Origin: a virus
IMG/VR virus record: IMGVR_UViG_3300017781_000041
Coordinates: 1-38,398 of that record
Reading direction: 5' to 3' (one strand)
Length of the DNA stretch: 38,398 nt
A model generated the notes under the pieces. That model had not been told where the DNA came from and did no database searches. It saw only the letters and a list, made by a program, of their open reading frames with translations. Each line of letters starts with the position of its first letter. Position 1 is the first letter of the stretch. Both the position numbers and the translations under genes were made by a program. Shown here one piece after another: positions 6,553-16,800 of this stretch.

Positions 6553-8890
6553 ACCTATAGATGAATTAGTAGTTCAAATTAAAGCTGATACTAAGCAATT
6601 ACAAAAAGATTTAAAACAAGTACAAGGTAAATTAAAAACTACTGGAGTTGCAGGTGGTGCGGCTTTTGGTGGAATGGCAGGTGCTATGTCAAAAGCTAAG
6701 GTTGGTGCTATAGGAGTTACTGCCGCTCTAGTTGGTGTTGGTGTTGCTGTAACTAAAGTAGCACAAGTAGGTATGGGTTTTGAAGACTTAAAAGATTCAC
6801 TTAATCAAGTTTTTGGCAGTATGGAAGCAGGTGATCAGGCTATGAAAAAGGTCTTTAAATTTGCTCAAACAACACCTTTTCAAATTGAAGATGCTACAAA
6901 AGCATTTATACAATTAAAATCAGCAGGTATTGAACCAAGTATGGATATGTTGCAAACTTTTGCAGATACAGCTTCAACATCAATAGACCAATTAGGAGCT
7001 TTTGAGTCATTAATAAGAATAGTGCAAAGATCAGCCGCAGGTGGTATGGGTCTTGAAGAAATTAATCAGCTTGATGATAGAGGAATACCTGCAACTAAAA
7101 TTTTAACAGAAGCCTTAGGTAAAAGTAGAGATGAATTATCAGAATTTGGTAAAACTGCTGAAGGTGCGGCAGAAATGGTCAGATTGTTAATAGCAGGTTT
7201 AGAAACAAGATTTGGTGGAGCAATGGCAGACAAAATGGATAATTTGTCTACAAAAAGTTCTAATATGAGTATTGCTTTTAAACAATTAGCAGATGCTGTA
7301 TTTACAGGTGGATTAGGTGAAAGACTTAAAAAACTTACAGACAGACTTACTGGATTTGCAGATGAAGCCGCTAGAGCAGTGCGTGTAAGTAGTGGTAAAG
7401 CATCATTAGGGGATTTACTTGGTGATACAACAGGTAAAGTTGATCAACTACCAATAGAATTAAGATTTGATGTGGCAAATATTGCTAAAAATGAAGCATT
7501 TGATAAATTAAATAAAGCAAAAAAACAATTCCAAGATGCAGAAGATGCAGGATTCACTGGATTGGATATTATTCAATTTCAAGCTAATTTACAATTTGCA
7601 CAAAAAGAATTTGATGATTTTAAAAAAATAGTTGATGGCATTATTGCTGAAAAAGTTAGATTAGCTGAATCTAATAAAAAAGAAATTAAGGTAGAAACTT
7701 TTTCCGTTGGCGATATAGATGGCTTAGTTGATTTTCAATCACGATTTGCAAAAATAGCAGATGATATGATTCCTGAAACTCAAAAAATACAAGATGAAAT
7801 AGATTATTTGAAAGATTTAATGACATTTGAAGGTGCTGATTTAGAAGGAATATTAAAATTCTTAAAAATTGACAATATTAATGATATACAAGAAGTTATA
7901 ACCCATTTAGAAAATCTTAAAACAGAAATTAATGATTTGCCTGAAGCAAAACCATTTGAAAATCTTAAAGATTTAACTGGAATAAATAGTTTATTACATG
8001 ACACTTTATCAGATGCTACTGAAGGTGCTGATTTGTTTGTTGATGAATTAAAAAATATGACTGATGAAGAAATTCTTGCAAAACTTGAAGAAATACCTAA
8101 TTTATTAGAAAGATTTGGACTAACATCAGGTGAAGCATTAAGCCATGTCAAAGCTTTTAAAAATGAACTAAAAGATTTAGACACTGAAGTAAATTCTTTA
8201 TTTGGAGATTTAGAAAATCTAGAAAATGTTAATGGTTTATTAAATGAACAATTAGCAAATGGTAATATTTCTTTAGAACAAGCAAACGCTTTATTTAGAG
8301 AATATCTTACTAGTTTAGGTCCGGTAGGAACAGCATTAGCTAATTTAGGTACAGAAATTGAAGGTTTAGCAGATAGTTTTGCTGATGACTTAACCACAGC
8401 ATTACTTGAAGGAGAAGATGCATTAGATTCATTTAAAAACTTTGCTGAGCAAATAGTAAGTGCAATTATTTCAGAATTTATGAGATTGCTAGTAATTAGA
8501 CCAATTGTTGACGGTGTTTTAGGTTATTTTAATATGTCAACAGGTACAGGCACAGGTACAGGTTCAAGTAGAGGTGGTGGGGGTCAGAACCTTGCAGGTG
8601 GTGGAACTATACAAGGTGGTACGCCTACTTTAGTTGGTGAAAGAGGTGCTGAAATATTTGTACCTAATACTGGTGGTACTATTATGAATAATATGAATAC
8701 CAAAAATGCTATGGGTGGAGGTACACCAGTAAACATATATCAAACAGTTAATTTTGCTACAGGCATAGTACCTACTGTAAGGGCAGAGGTTACAAAGATG
8801 ATGCCACAGATAGCAGATGTAACTAAAGCGGCAGTACAAGAGTCAGCAATGCGTGGTGGTAACTTTAGAAGGAGTCTAGTCGGTGGGTAA
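6545..8890 (+). CDS. Tail tape measure protein
   Basis: A 781-aa scaffold that sets tail length. The N-terminus has a helical KADTKQLQKDLKQVQGKLKT segment, followed by a Gly/Ala-rich hydrophobic stretch (about residues 36-78) and the conserved core MGFEDLKDSLNQVFGSMEAG, FAQTTPFQIEDATKAF, GLEEINQLDDRGIPATKIL. The middle is coiled-coil-rich. The C-terminus has the standard tape-measure ending GGGTIQGGTPTLVGERGAEI. At about 1.5 angstrom per residue this predicts a tail of roughly 115 nm, so a siphophage. It starts inside the chaperone T-domain frame and ends inside the next gene. Confidence 0.93.
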   Translation: MSKPIDELVVQIKADTKQLQKDLKQVQGKLKTTGVAGGAAFGGMAGAMSKAKVGAIGVTAALVGVGVAVTKVAQVGMGFEDLKDSLNQVFGSMEAGDQAMKKVFKFAQTTPFQIEDATKAFIQLKSAGIEPSMDMLQTFADTASTSIDQLGAFESLIRIVQRSAAGGMGLEEINQLDDRGIPATKILTEALGKSRDELSEFGKTAEGAAEMVRLLIAGLETRFGGAMADKMDNLSTKSSNMSIAFKQLADAVFTGGLGERLKKLTDRLTGFADEAARAVRVSSGKASLGDLLGDTTGKVDQLPIELRFDVANIAKNEAFDKLNKAKKQFQDAEDAGFTGLDIIQFQANLQFAQKEFDDFKKIVDGIIAEKVRLAESNKKEIKVETFSVGDIDGLVDFQSRFAKIADDMIPETQKIQDEIDYLKDLMTFEGADLEGILKFLKIDNINDIQEVITHLENLKTEINDLPEAKPFENLKDLTGINSLLHDTLSDATEGADLFVDELKNMTDEEILAKLEEIPNLLERFGLTSGEALSHVKAFKNELKDLDTEVNSLFGDLENLENVNGLLNEQLANGNISLEQANALFREYLTSLGPVGTALANLGTEIEGLADSFADDLTTALLEGEDALDSFKNFAEQIVSAIISEFMRLLVIRPIVDGVLGYFNMSTGTGTGTGSSRGGGGQNLAGGGTIQGGTPTLVGERGAEIFVPNTGGTIMNNMNTKNAMGGGTPVNIYQTVNFATGIVPTVRAEVTKMMPQIADVTKAAVQESAMRGGNFRRSLVGG

Positions 8891-9776
8891 ATTAGTAACA
8901 ATGCCAAACACTCCTAACTTTGTTAGAAGTAACTTTAAATTAGTGAGAACTATAGGAACTGTAGCTTCTCCATATACAGGTAAGATAAGAACACAAGAAT
9001 ATGACGGTGTATTTTGGGAAGCAGTCGTAAGCCTTCCACCTATGCGAAGAGATGTAGCTAAAAATTGGCAATCTTTTCTTCTAGAGTGTAATGGGATGGT
9101 AAATCAGTTCAAATTTGCAGACCCTGATGCCTTGCTTAATCAAGGCACATACAATGCAGATGATTTAAAAGCAAAAAACAGAATCAATCAAACAGCAAAT
9201 ATAGAATTAGATTTTTCATCAGCAAATACTATAACAGCACCTAGCAACACAACGCCTTTTGCAAATGCTTTAGTTGGTGATTTTATTTCTGTAACAGGTT
9301 CACAATATCCTGAAAATAATGGAACACATAAGATAATTGCTAAAGCAAATTCATATACCATTACAGTTCAACCTGAAAATACAATAAACCTTACTACTGA
9401 TGCAGATAGACCTGCATGTACAATCAAATCTAATCAAAAGGGTTCTACAGGTTTAAATTTAGCGTCAAGTAGTAATAGTGCTACAGGTACTATTAAAAAA
9501 GGTGATTACTTACAAATTACAGCTAGTTCTACAACAGGTGCTAATCCTGTGCAATATGTAATGGTCACAGAAGATGCGACACTTAATGTAATAAGTGGTG
9601 CAGACACTTATGGAGTTAAAATACAACCTAAGTTAAGAACTGCTATTACAGAAAATCATCTTGTAAGGTTTGTATCACCAAAAGGTATGTTTAGATTAAC
9701 AACTAAAGATGTAGATTGGGATGCAGACAATATATCTAACTATGGAATGTCTTTTTCATGTATTGAGGTAGTTTAA
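8883..9776 (+). CDS. Distal tail-like protein
   Basis: A 297-aa tail-tip protein. The N-terminal domain has the pattern FKLVRTIGTVASPYTGKIRT, then DGVFWEAVVSLPPMRRDVAK and NQFKFADPDALL, as in tail proteins in which a W...SLPPM...FL...DP core precedes a variable beta-rich part. Residues about 100-290 are beta-rich and include two similar segments (SANTITAPSNTTPFANALVG and SSSNSATGTIKKGDY). GTG 8883 is preferred over ATG 8901 because GGAG at 8871-8874 is 8 bases upstream. It occupies the place of DUF2460 in GTAs but does not match that motif well. Confidence 0.65.
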   Translation: MGKLVTMPNTPNFVRSNFKLVRTIGTVASPYTGKIRTQEYDGVFWEAVVSLPPMRRDVAKNWQSFLLECNGMVNQFKFADPDALLNQGTYNADDLKAKNRINQTANIELDFSSANTITAPSNTTPFANALVGDFISVTGSQYPENNGTHKIIAKANSYTITVQPENTINLTTDADRPACTIKSNQKGSTGLNLASSSNSATGTIKKGDYLQITASSTTGANPVQYVMVTEDATLNVISGADTYGVKIQPKLRTAITENHLVRFVSPKGMFRLTTKDVDWDADNISNYGMSFSCIEVV

Positions 9777-10412
9777 ATGTCAAATAGAGGTGGTATAGAT
9801 AGTGATATCGTCAAATATCTTGAAGCTGATCACCAAGTTCTATTTTTAGCAGTAAAAGCTGAATTTGATACAGATACTTTATATGTTTGGAGTGGTGATT
9901 ATAATATTTCTATTGATGGTAATACTTATACTGGTGCAGGTACTCTTTTAAGTATATCAAATATAGAAGATACTCTAGAATTAAAATCAAGTGGTTTATC
10001 TGTTTCATTAGCAGGTATGGATGCTACAGTATTAGATTTAGCACTTACCGAAAACTATCAAAATAGATTTATAACTGTATATCTTGGCTACCTTTCAGGA
10101 GGTACAGACACCGTTGCAGGGACTATGACGCTATTTAAAGGGCGTATGCAATCAATGACTATTAATGATGACCCTAATGGCTCTACAATTAGTGTAGATG
10201 CAGAAAATAGGCTTATAGACTTACAAAGACCATCTAACCTTAGATATACCAAAGAATCACAACAATTTATAAGCGATGGCGATACTTGCTTTGATAGAGT
10301 GCAGTCTTTACAGGATAAAGAAATTATATGGGGAAGATCATCATCTAATTCAGGTGGAATGGGTGGCAATAGTGGTAGTGGTAGTGATAAGCCACCAACG
10401 AAAATAAGATAA
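9777..10412 (+). CDS. Tail hub-like protein (DUF2163-like)
   Basis: A 211-aa protein immediately after the distal tail gene. It contains VLFLAVKAEFDTDTLYVWSG, NIEDTLELKSSGLSVSLAG, ITVYLGYLSGG, and the C-terminal SDGDTCFDRVQSLQDKEIIW. The order of an N-terminal beta domain and a closing FDRV-LQDKEI-WG motif matches hub or tail-assembly proteins in the GTA-type tip cassette. The last 25 residues are a Gly/Ser-rich low-complexity tail. The final base overlaps the next start. Confidence 0.6.
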   Translation: MSNRGGIDSDIVKYLEADHQVLFLAVKAEFDTDTLYVWSGDYNISIDGNTYTGAGTLLSISNIEDTLELKSSGLSVSLAGMDATVLDLALTENYQNRFITVYLGYLSGGTDTVAGTMTLFKGRMQSMTINDDPNGSTISVDAENRLIDLQRPSNLRYTKESQQFISDGDTCFDRVQSLQDKEIIWGRSSSNSGGMGGNSGSGSDKPPTKIR

Positions 10413-10834
10413 TGATAGTAAAAAAAACAGATTGGCAAATATTATTTGACGAATTTATTGAAGCTAATATGTTTAAAGGTTTTGAATGGGGAACATGGGA
10501 CTGCTGTAAGTTTTCTAATGCTTGTATAAAAGCTATTACAGGAGAAGATTTAATACCAAAAGAGCTTTCATGGACTAATGAAGAAGAAGCCATAGAATCT
10601 ATTAAAGAATATGGTGGAACACTATCTAAAAGTATAGCCAAAGCATGTAAGATTAAAGGAGTTGTAGAAATAGATAAAGCATTTATGCAAAAGGGTGATC
10701 TAGTGGTATATAAAGAAGAATCAGAGTTAGTAGGTATAACAGATGGCTGTAAAGTAATAACACCTACAGATGATAAGTTAGCCTGTAAGCAAAATGTAGA
10801 CATAATATCTGTATGGAGAATATCTAATGTCTAA
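10412..10834 (+). CDS. DUF6950-like / NlpC-P60-like tail-tip protein
   Basis: A 140-aa protein with FEWGTWDCCKFSNACIKAIT, the Trp-Gly-x-x-Asp-Cys signature of DUF6950 and related NlpC/P60-like tail proteins, in which the Cys is the likely nucleophile. A later strand reads QKGDLVVYKE. A His equivalent to the papain-like catalytic partner is not obvious, so peptidoglycan hydrolysis is uncertain. In GTA-type cassettes this gene always precedes the large tail-tip protein, as here; its stop lies 8 bases inside that gene. Confidence 0.65.
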   Translation: MIVKKTDWQILFDEFIEANMFKGFEWGTWDCCKFSNACIKAITGEDLIPKELSWTNEEEAIESIKEYGGTLSKSIAKACKIKGVVEIDKAFMQKGDLVVYKEESELVGITDGCKVITPTDDKLACKQNVDIISVWRISNV

Positions 10835-13800
10835 GGCAGTAAAATCAGCAGTTAAAGTTTTTGTAGTTACATTTGCTGTTGTAACAGGCTTAGCCGCATT
10901 AGGAGTTGCATTTGGTGTTGGCACACTAACAACATTTTTTGGTGCAAAAATTGTAGAAATAGCGGCAATGTCTGCTGTGGGTGTTTTAGTTGGTGGATTA
11001 TTGTCCAAAGGCGTTGATGCAGTTGCAGAAAATTTTGGCACAAAAGTCGCTACAAGATCAGCCACGAATCCAAGACAAATAATTTATGGTAAAGCTAGAG
11101 TTGGTGGAACAATAACGCATATAGAAACATCAGGAACAGATAAATACAAACTATCAATGATTGTTGTATTAGCAGGTCACGAAGTAGAAAGTTTAGAAGA
11201 ATTTTTAATAAATGATGAAGTTTTAACAACTACATCTAATGGTGGCTTTGAATATGCTACAAATAATAAATTCACCAATAGTGACAACGATAATAAATTT
11301 AGTGTACAGAATTCTTTGCTTAGATATGTATTTTTGGATGGCTCACAAACTACAGCAAACAATAATGTTATTTCTAATACATCTTTAGGTAATACAGATA
11401 AATTTATAGGTATATCTTATGTATTTGTTGAAATGGTCTTTGATTCAGAAGCCTTTGGTGGTGGTATTCCACCTATGTCTTTTGTAGTTAAAGGTAAAAA
11501 GGTTTTTGACCCAAGAGATAGCTCTACAGCTTGGTCAGACAATCCTGCTCTATGTGTAAGAGATTATATAACCGATACAACCTATGGTCTTAAAGCTACA
11601 TCTAGTGAAGTCAATGACACTACAGCTTTAGGTAGTTTTAAAGTTGCCGCTAATACTTGTGAAGGTAATCAACCTATTACAACAGCTACTGTAAGTGGTG
11701 CTGTAAGTAGTTCTAGAATAGTTGATCTTGCGATAGCAGATACAGTAACCCTTATTGATGTTGGTCAAAAAGTAACAGGTACAGGTATATCAGGCAATGT
11801 ATATGTACTAAAAAGAACTAACTTACAACTTACCCTTACTGCAAATGTAAGTTTATCTAATAATACAACGCTAACCTTTACAGAAATGGCATATACAGCT
11901 AATGGTATAACTAATATGTCAGCAGATGGTGGTGGTGTAATAGAAGGCTTATTAAGTTCTTGTGCAGGTAAATTATCTTATATAGATGGTAAATTTGTTA
12001 TGTTTGCAGGTGCGAATGTAACTCCTGATATGACGATTACAGATGATAACCTTTTAGCACCTATAACCATACAAACAGCACAATCAAGTGGAGAGACATT
12101 TAACAGCGTAAAGGCTGTATATGTTGATGCAAATAATAACTATGTAGCTACAGATTCGCCTTTATATGAAGATAGCACCCTTTTAGCAAACGACACCCCT
12201 AGTGGTGAATCATCAGCTAACTATAAAAAGTCATTAGAAATACAATTACCTTTTACAGATACCACTACGATGGCACAAAGGCTACAAAGAACAGCCTTAT
12301 TACATACACGAAAAAAAACAAGTTTATCTGTAAGTTGCAATATTGCTTTTATGCAATTACAACCATTTGATTGGGTTTACCTAACAAATGAAAGATTAGG
12401 CTATACCAACAAAACATTTGAAGTTTTAAGCACAAATTTAGAAGTTATAGACCAAGATGGTGTTCCAGTTTTAGCTACAAGGCTTGACCTTAAAGAGATT
12501 GATTCTTCTGTGTATAACTTTGCATCTAGTAGTTATACAAACCCGTTAGACGAAGGCTCAAGCGTTTCTACAGGTAGTTTTGCAGTATCTCCACCTACAA
12601 GTTTAGCTGTAGCAACCACATTAGAGATTACAGGGTTTGATCTTAATGTTTCATGGACTAATAATCCTGATGATCTTGTTCAGGGTACAGAAGTATTTTA
12701 TGGAACTACGTCAGGTACTTATATTGGTTCTTTTATAGTAGGTAAAAGCACAGCAAAAGAATCTATCAATGGTGTTAAAGCAAGTACAACTTATTATGTT
12801 GCAGTTAGACATTTTTCTTCTAACAACGTATTTAGTGCCTTAACATCAGAAGTAAGTGTCACTACAGGCTCTGCACCCATATCATATTCTACAGGTGGTG
12901 GTGCAGTAGGTGGTGCTGATACCGTAAATGTATTAGGTAAAAATTTAATTTTAAATCGTTTTAATAGTACAAGTGGTGGAGAAGATAACGAAAACTACAC
13001 TTTTTTAAATAGTGGAAATGGTGCTTTAGGTGGTATTACTAGCTTTCAAAACTCAGATACAGAAAGAGTACAGCTTTTCTTTGGAGAAGATATTGGTGGA
13101 GACTTTACTAATCAATTTATAGCACTTGATGCTGATTGGGATTTAGGTAAGGGTGGTTCAAACGGTTCTAGCACAGGTACTTCTAAACTTATTATAAAAG
13201 GTAAGGCATATGGAAGTAGCACAGGTTCAGCAGGTGCTACATCTACTATAGCTACATTTAACGCTATAACTAATACAGATGGTTATGCTTTCCCAACAGT
13301 AGACCTTGCACCCACAACTATCTCAGGCTCAGTTACAACCCCTGTAGTAGTCGTATCACAAGGTTCAGCACCATCTACTACTACTAACAAACTTTATAAC
13401 GTAGGTGGTTCTTTATATTGGAACGGTGCAGTAATAGATACAGGTGCAGGAGATATTACAGGTGTAACTATAACTACATCAGGTCAAAGTGGTTTAACAG
13501 GTGGTGCTTCATTTGCTTCAGGTGATGCTACTTTTACCCTTGCTATAGCTAGTACCATAAATGGCTCTAAAACATTTAGTGATGATGTTGTTGTACAAGG
13601 TGATCTTACAGTTGAAGGCACAACTACAACTATAGATACAACTAATTTAGATGTTAAAGATAAAAACATTACTTTAAATTATGGTAGTGGTGATACATCT
13701 GCTAATGCAAATGGTGCAGGTATAACTATTCAAGATGCAGTCAGCGTAGGTAATGATGCGACTATACTTTGGAAAACTTCAGGTGATAGATTTGAATTTA

Positions 13801-16800
13801 GTCATAGTGTACAAGTTCCTGATAGTCAAAGATTAAGAGTGGGTAGTGGTGGTGATTTACAGATTTATCATGATGGCACTAATAATTATGTAGAAGCACA
13901 AACTGGTAATCTTATAATAAGAAATTCTAATGATGATGCAGATATTAATTTTCAATCAGATGATGGTTCAGGAAGTATAGCTACTTACTTTCAATTAGAT
14001 GGAAGCCAAGTACAAAATAAATTCTTAAAAGACACAGTATTTTTAGATAGTGTTAAAGCTAAATTTGGTACAGCAGGTGATTTAGAAATTTACCATAATG
14101 GTACAGATTCATATATTCAAAACAGTACAGGCTCTTTATACATTAACAATTTATCAGATGATAAAGATATTTTTATACAGTCAGATAATGGTTCAGGTGG
14201 TTTAGCAACATATTTATTTGCAGATGGCTCTGAAGGTTCATTAAAGCTCTTTCATTATGGAAGTAAAAAATTAGAAACAACCTCAACTGGTGTTGATATT
14301 ACTGGAAGTATTACAACTGATGGTATGACATCATCACAAAATATAACTGTTAACTCAGCTTCAGGAAGTGTAGATGCAAGACTTGCATTTAACAATTCAG
14401 TTAAAAATGCTTGGATAGGTATTCCTTCATGGGATGACGATTCATTAAGAATATATGGTACTAGCCCAACATCAGGAAATACTAATGAACCTGCGGCAAT
14501 GTATAGAGATGGTGCTTGGAGTTTTTGGACAGACTATAAAAATTCATCAGGAAATGGCTCTACATCTACAGCATTATTTATATCTACTGGTGGTTCTGTA
14601 AATGTTGTTAGAGGTGATATTCAAATAGGTGGCACAACTGTTATAGATAGTTCAAAAAATCTATTAAACCTTGAATCTATAAAATTATTTGATAACAAAG
14701 AATTATTATTGGGTACTAGCTCAGATGTAAGATTCTTACATAATGGAACAGACACTCATATTTTAAATAATACTGGTGATTTATTTATAAGTAACTTTGC
14801 AGATGATAAAGACATTGTATTTAGAAGTGATGATGGTAGTGGTGGTGTAGCAGAATATTTTAGGCTAGATGGAGGTAATGGTTATCTTATAACTAGCAAA
14901 CATAATCAACATTTAGACAATGTTAAGTCTATGTATGGTGGCTCTAATGATTTACAAATCTACCATGATGGTTCTAACTCAAACATTGTTGATACAGGAA
15001 CAGGTTACTTATCTTTAAGAGGTACTGATTTAAGACTGCAAGATTCTACTGGTTGGAACTTTGTTATATGTACAGATTTAGGACAAGGTGGTGAAGTAGC
15101 TTTATTACATTCAAATATCCAAAAGCTAAAAACAACCTCAACAGGCATAGACGTAACAGGAAGCATTACAACAGACGGCATGACTACCTCTGCCGACATT
15201 AACTTTGGCGATGATGACAAAGCGTTATTTGGTGCTAGTAATGACTTAAAGATATATCACTCAGCTAATAATCAGTCGTATATTCATGAGGTTGGCACTG
15301 GTGATTTGAATATTCTTGCAACTAACCTTAAATTACAAGACGCAGGTGGTTCAACTAAGGTGCTTGTAAACTCTACTGGCATAGATGTAACAGGAACAGT
15401 AACAAGTGATGGGTTGACTGTTGATGGTGCTGATGTATTTTTTAATAGCGGTTGGATAAAATCAAATTCTAGCCTTCGTATTGATATTGACAACGATAAT
15501 AACCAAACAGATAGAGCATTTTTTATAAGTCATGGCAATGCTTCTAAGGATATATTTAAAGCATCAGAGAGTGGAGACATATCCTTCTATGACGATACAG
15601 GAACATCACAAAACTTAAAATGGGATGCAAGTGCTGATACGCTAAATTTTGTAGATAATGCAAAGGCTACTTTTGGTTCAAGTAATGATTTACAGATATA
15701 CCATGATGGTAGTAATAGCTATATATCTGAAGTTGGAACTGGTGGTTTCTATATACAAGGTCAAGGTAATATTTATCTTCAAGATGATACTGGTGCTGAA
15801 ACTTATGCTAGATTTCAGAAAAATAATGCTGTTAAGCTTTTTTTTGATAATGATTTAAAATTTGCCACAAGCAGTTCGGGGATAGACGTTACAGGAACAG
15901 TAACAAGTGATGGGTTGACTGTTGATGGTACAGCACAAATAAATGGCACAAGTGCAGGACAATTAACTTTAGATGCTACAGGTCAATATAATCAAATAAC
16001 TTTTGAGCAAAACAGTGGTAATAATTCAGGTGGAGATATAGTTTATGACCATACAAATGACCAATTGTGGTTGCGTTCACTTGCTGTAGGTAGCGTACAT
16101 TTAAAAACAGGTACAACTGCAGGTAATACAGTAGATAGACTAAAGGTAGCATCTAACGGAGACATCAGCTTCTACGAAGACACTGGAACTACCCAAGCTT
16201 TATTTTGGGATGCTAGTGCTGAGTCACTTTGTTTAGGCAATACAAATGCAAGTGCATCATTGGATATAAGAAAAGATAGTGGGTTTGCACTTAGGGCAGA
16301 AAATAACTTAGGACATTATTTCAGAGTTGCCGCAGGAGGTAATACTGAAATAGGTGGTACTTTAGATGTATCAGGAACAGTTACTGCTACAGGTGATGTA
16401 AGAGCAGATACACATTTTAATTCTACCGACACTAATGCAACTTTATCAGCAACAGGATCAGGCAATGTATATTTAAGACCAAATGGAAAAGGTACAGCAA
16501 CAGGCGAAACTCGTATTGATACTAATGGTCTTTTAAAAGTAAATTCTATAAACACTTCACATGGACTAGAAATTGCACAGTCAACAAATACAGGATATGC
16601 ACCTGCTTCAATTTTACTTAGAGCAACCCAATCAACTGCAAGAGGTGGGGGTATTTATTCTTATAATACACAAACTGATAATGGTTGGTATTCAGGAACT
16701 TTATATAATAATACTGATAAATGGGCTGTTACATTTTTAAATGGCACGAGTTTTAATTCTGCTATTGCACAAACTACATATGCAAAATTTACAGTACATT

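Noticed and set aside
7804-8397. Long open frame on the minus strand under the tape measure gene
   Set aside because: It mirrors the coding frame of a clear tape measure gene, is extremely Ser/Lys/Phe-rich and has no ribosome site; the same holds for the minus-strand frames at 1914-2462 and 16661-17107.
8883-9776. Assignment of the distal tail-like protein as DUF2460
   Set aside because: Position fits, but the expected N-terminal FP-x-x-I-(S/A)-x-G pattern and closing motifs are absent; the SLPPM core points to another tail family.
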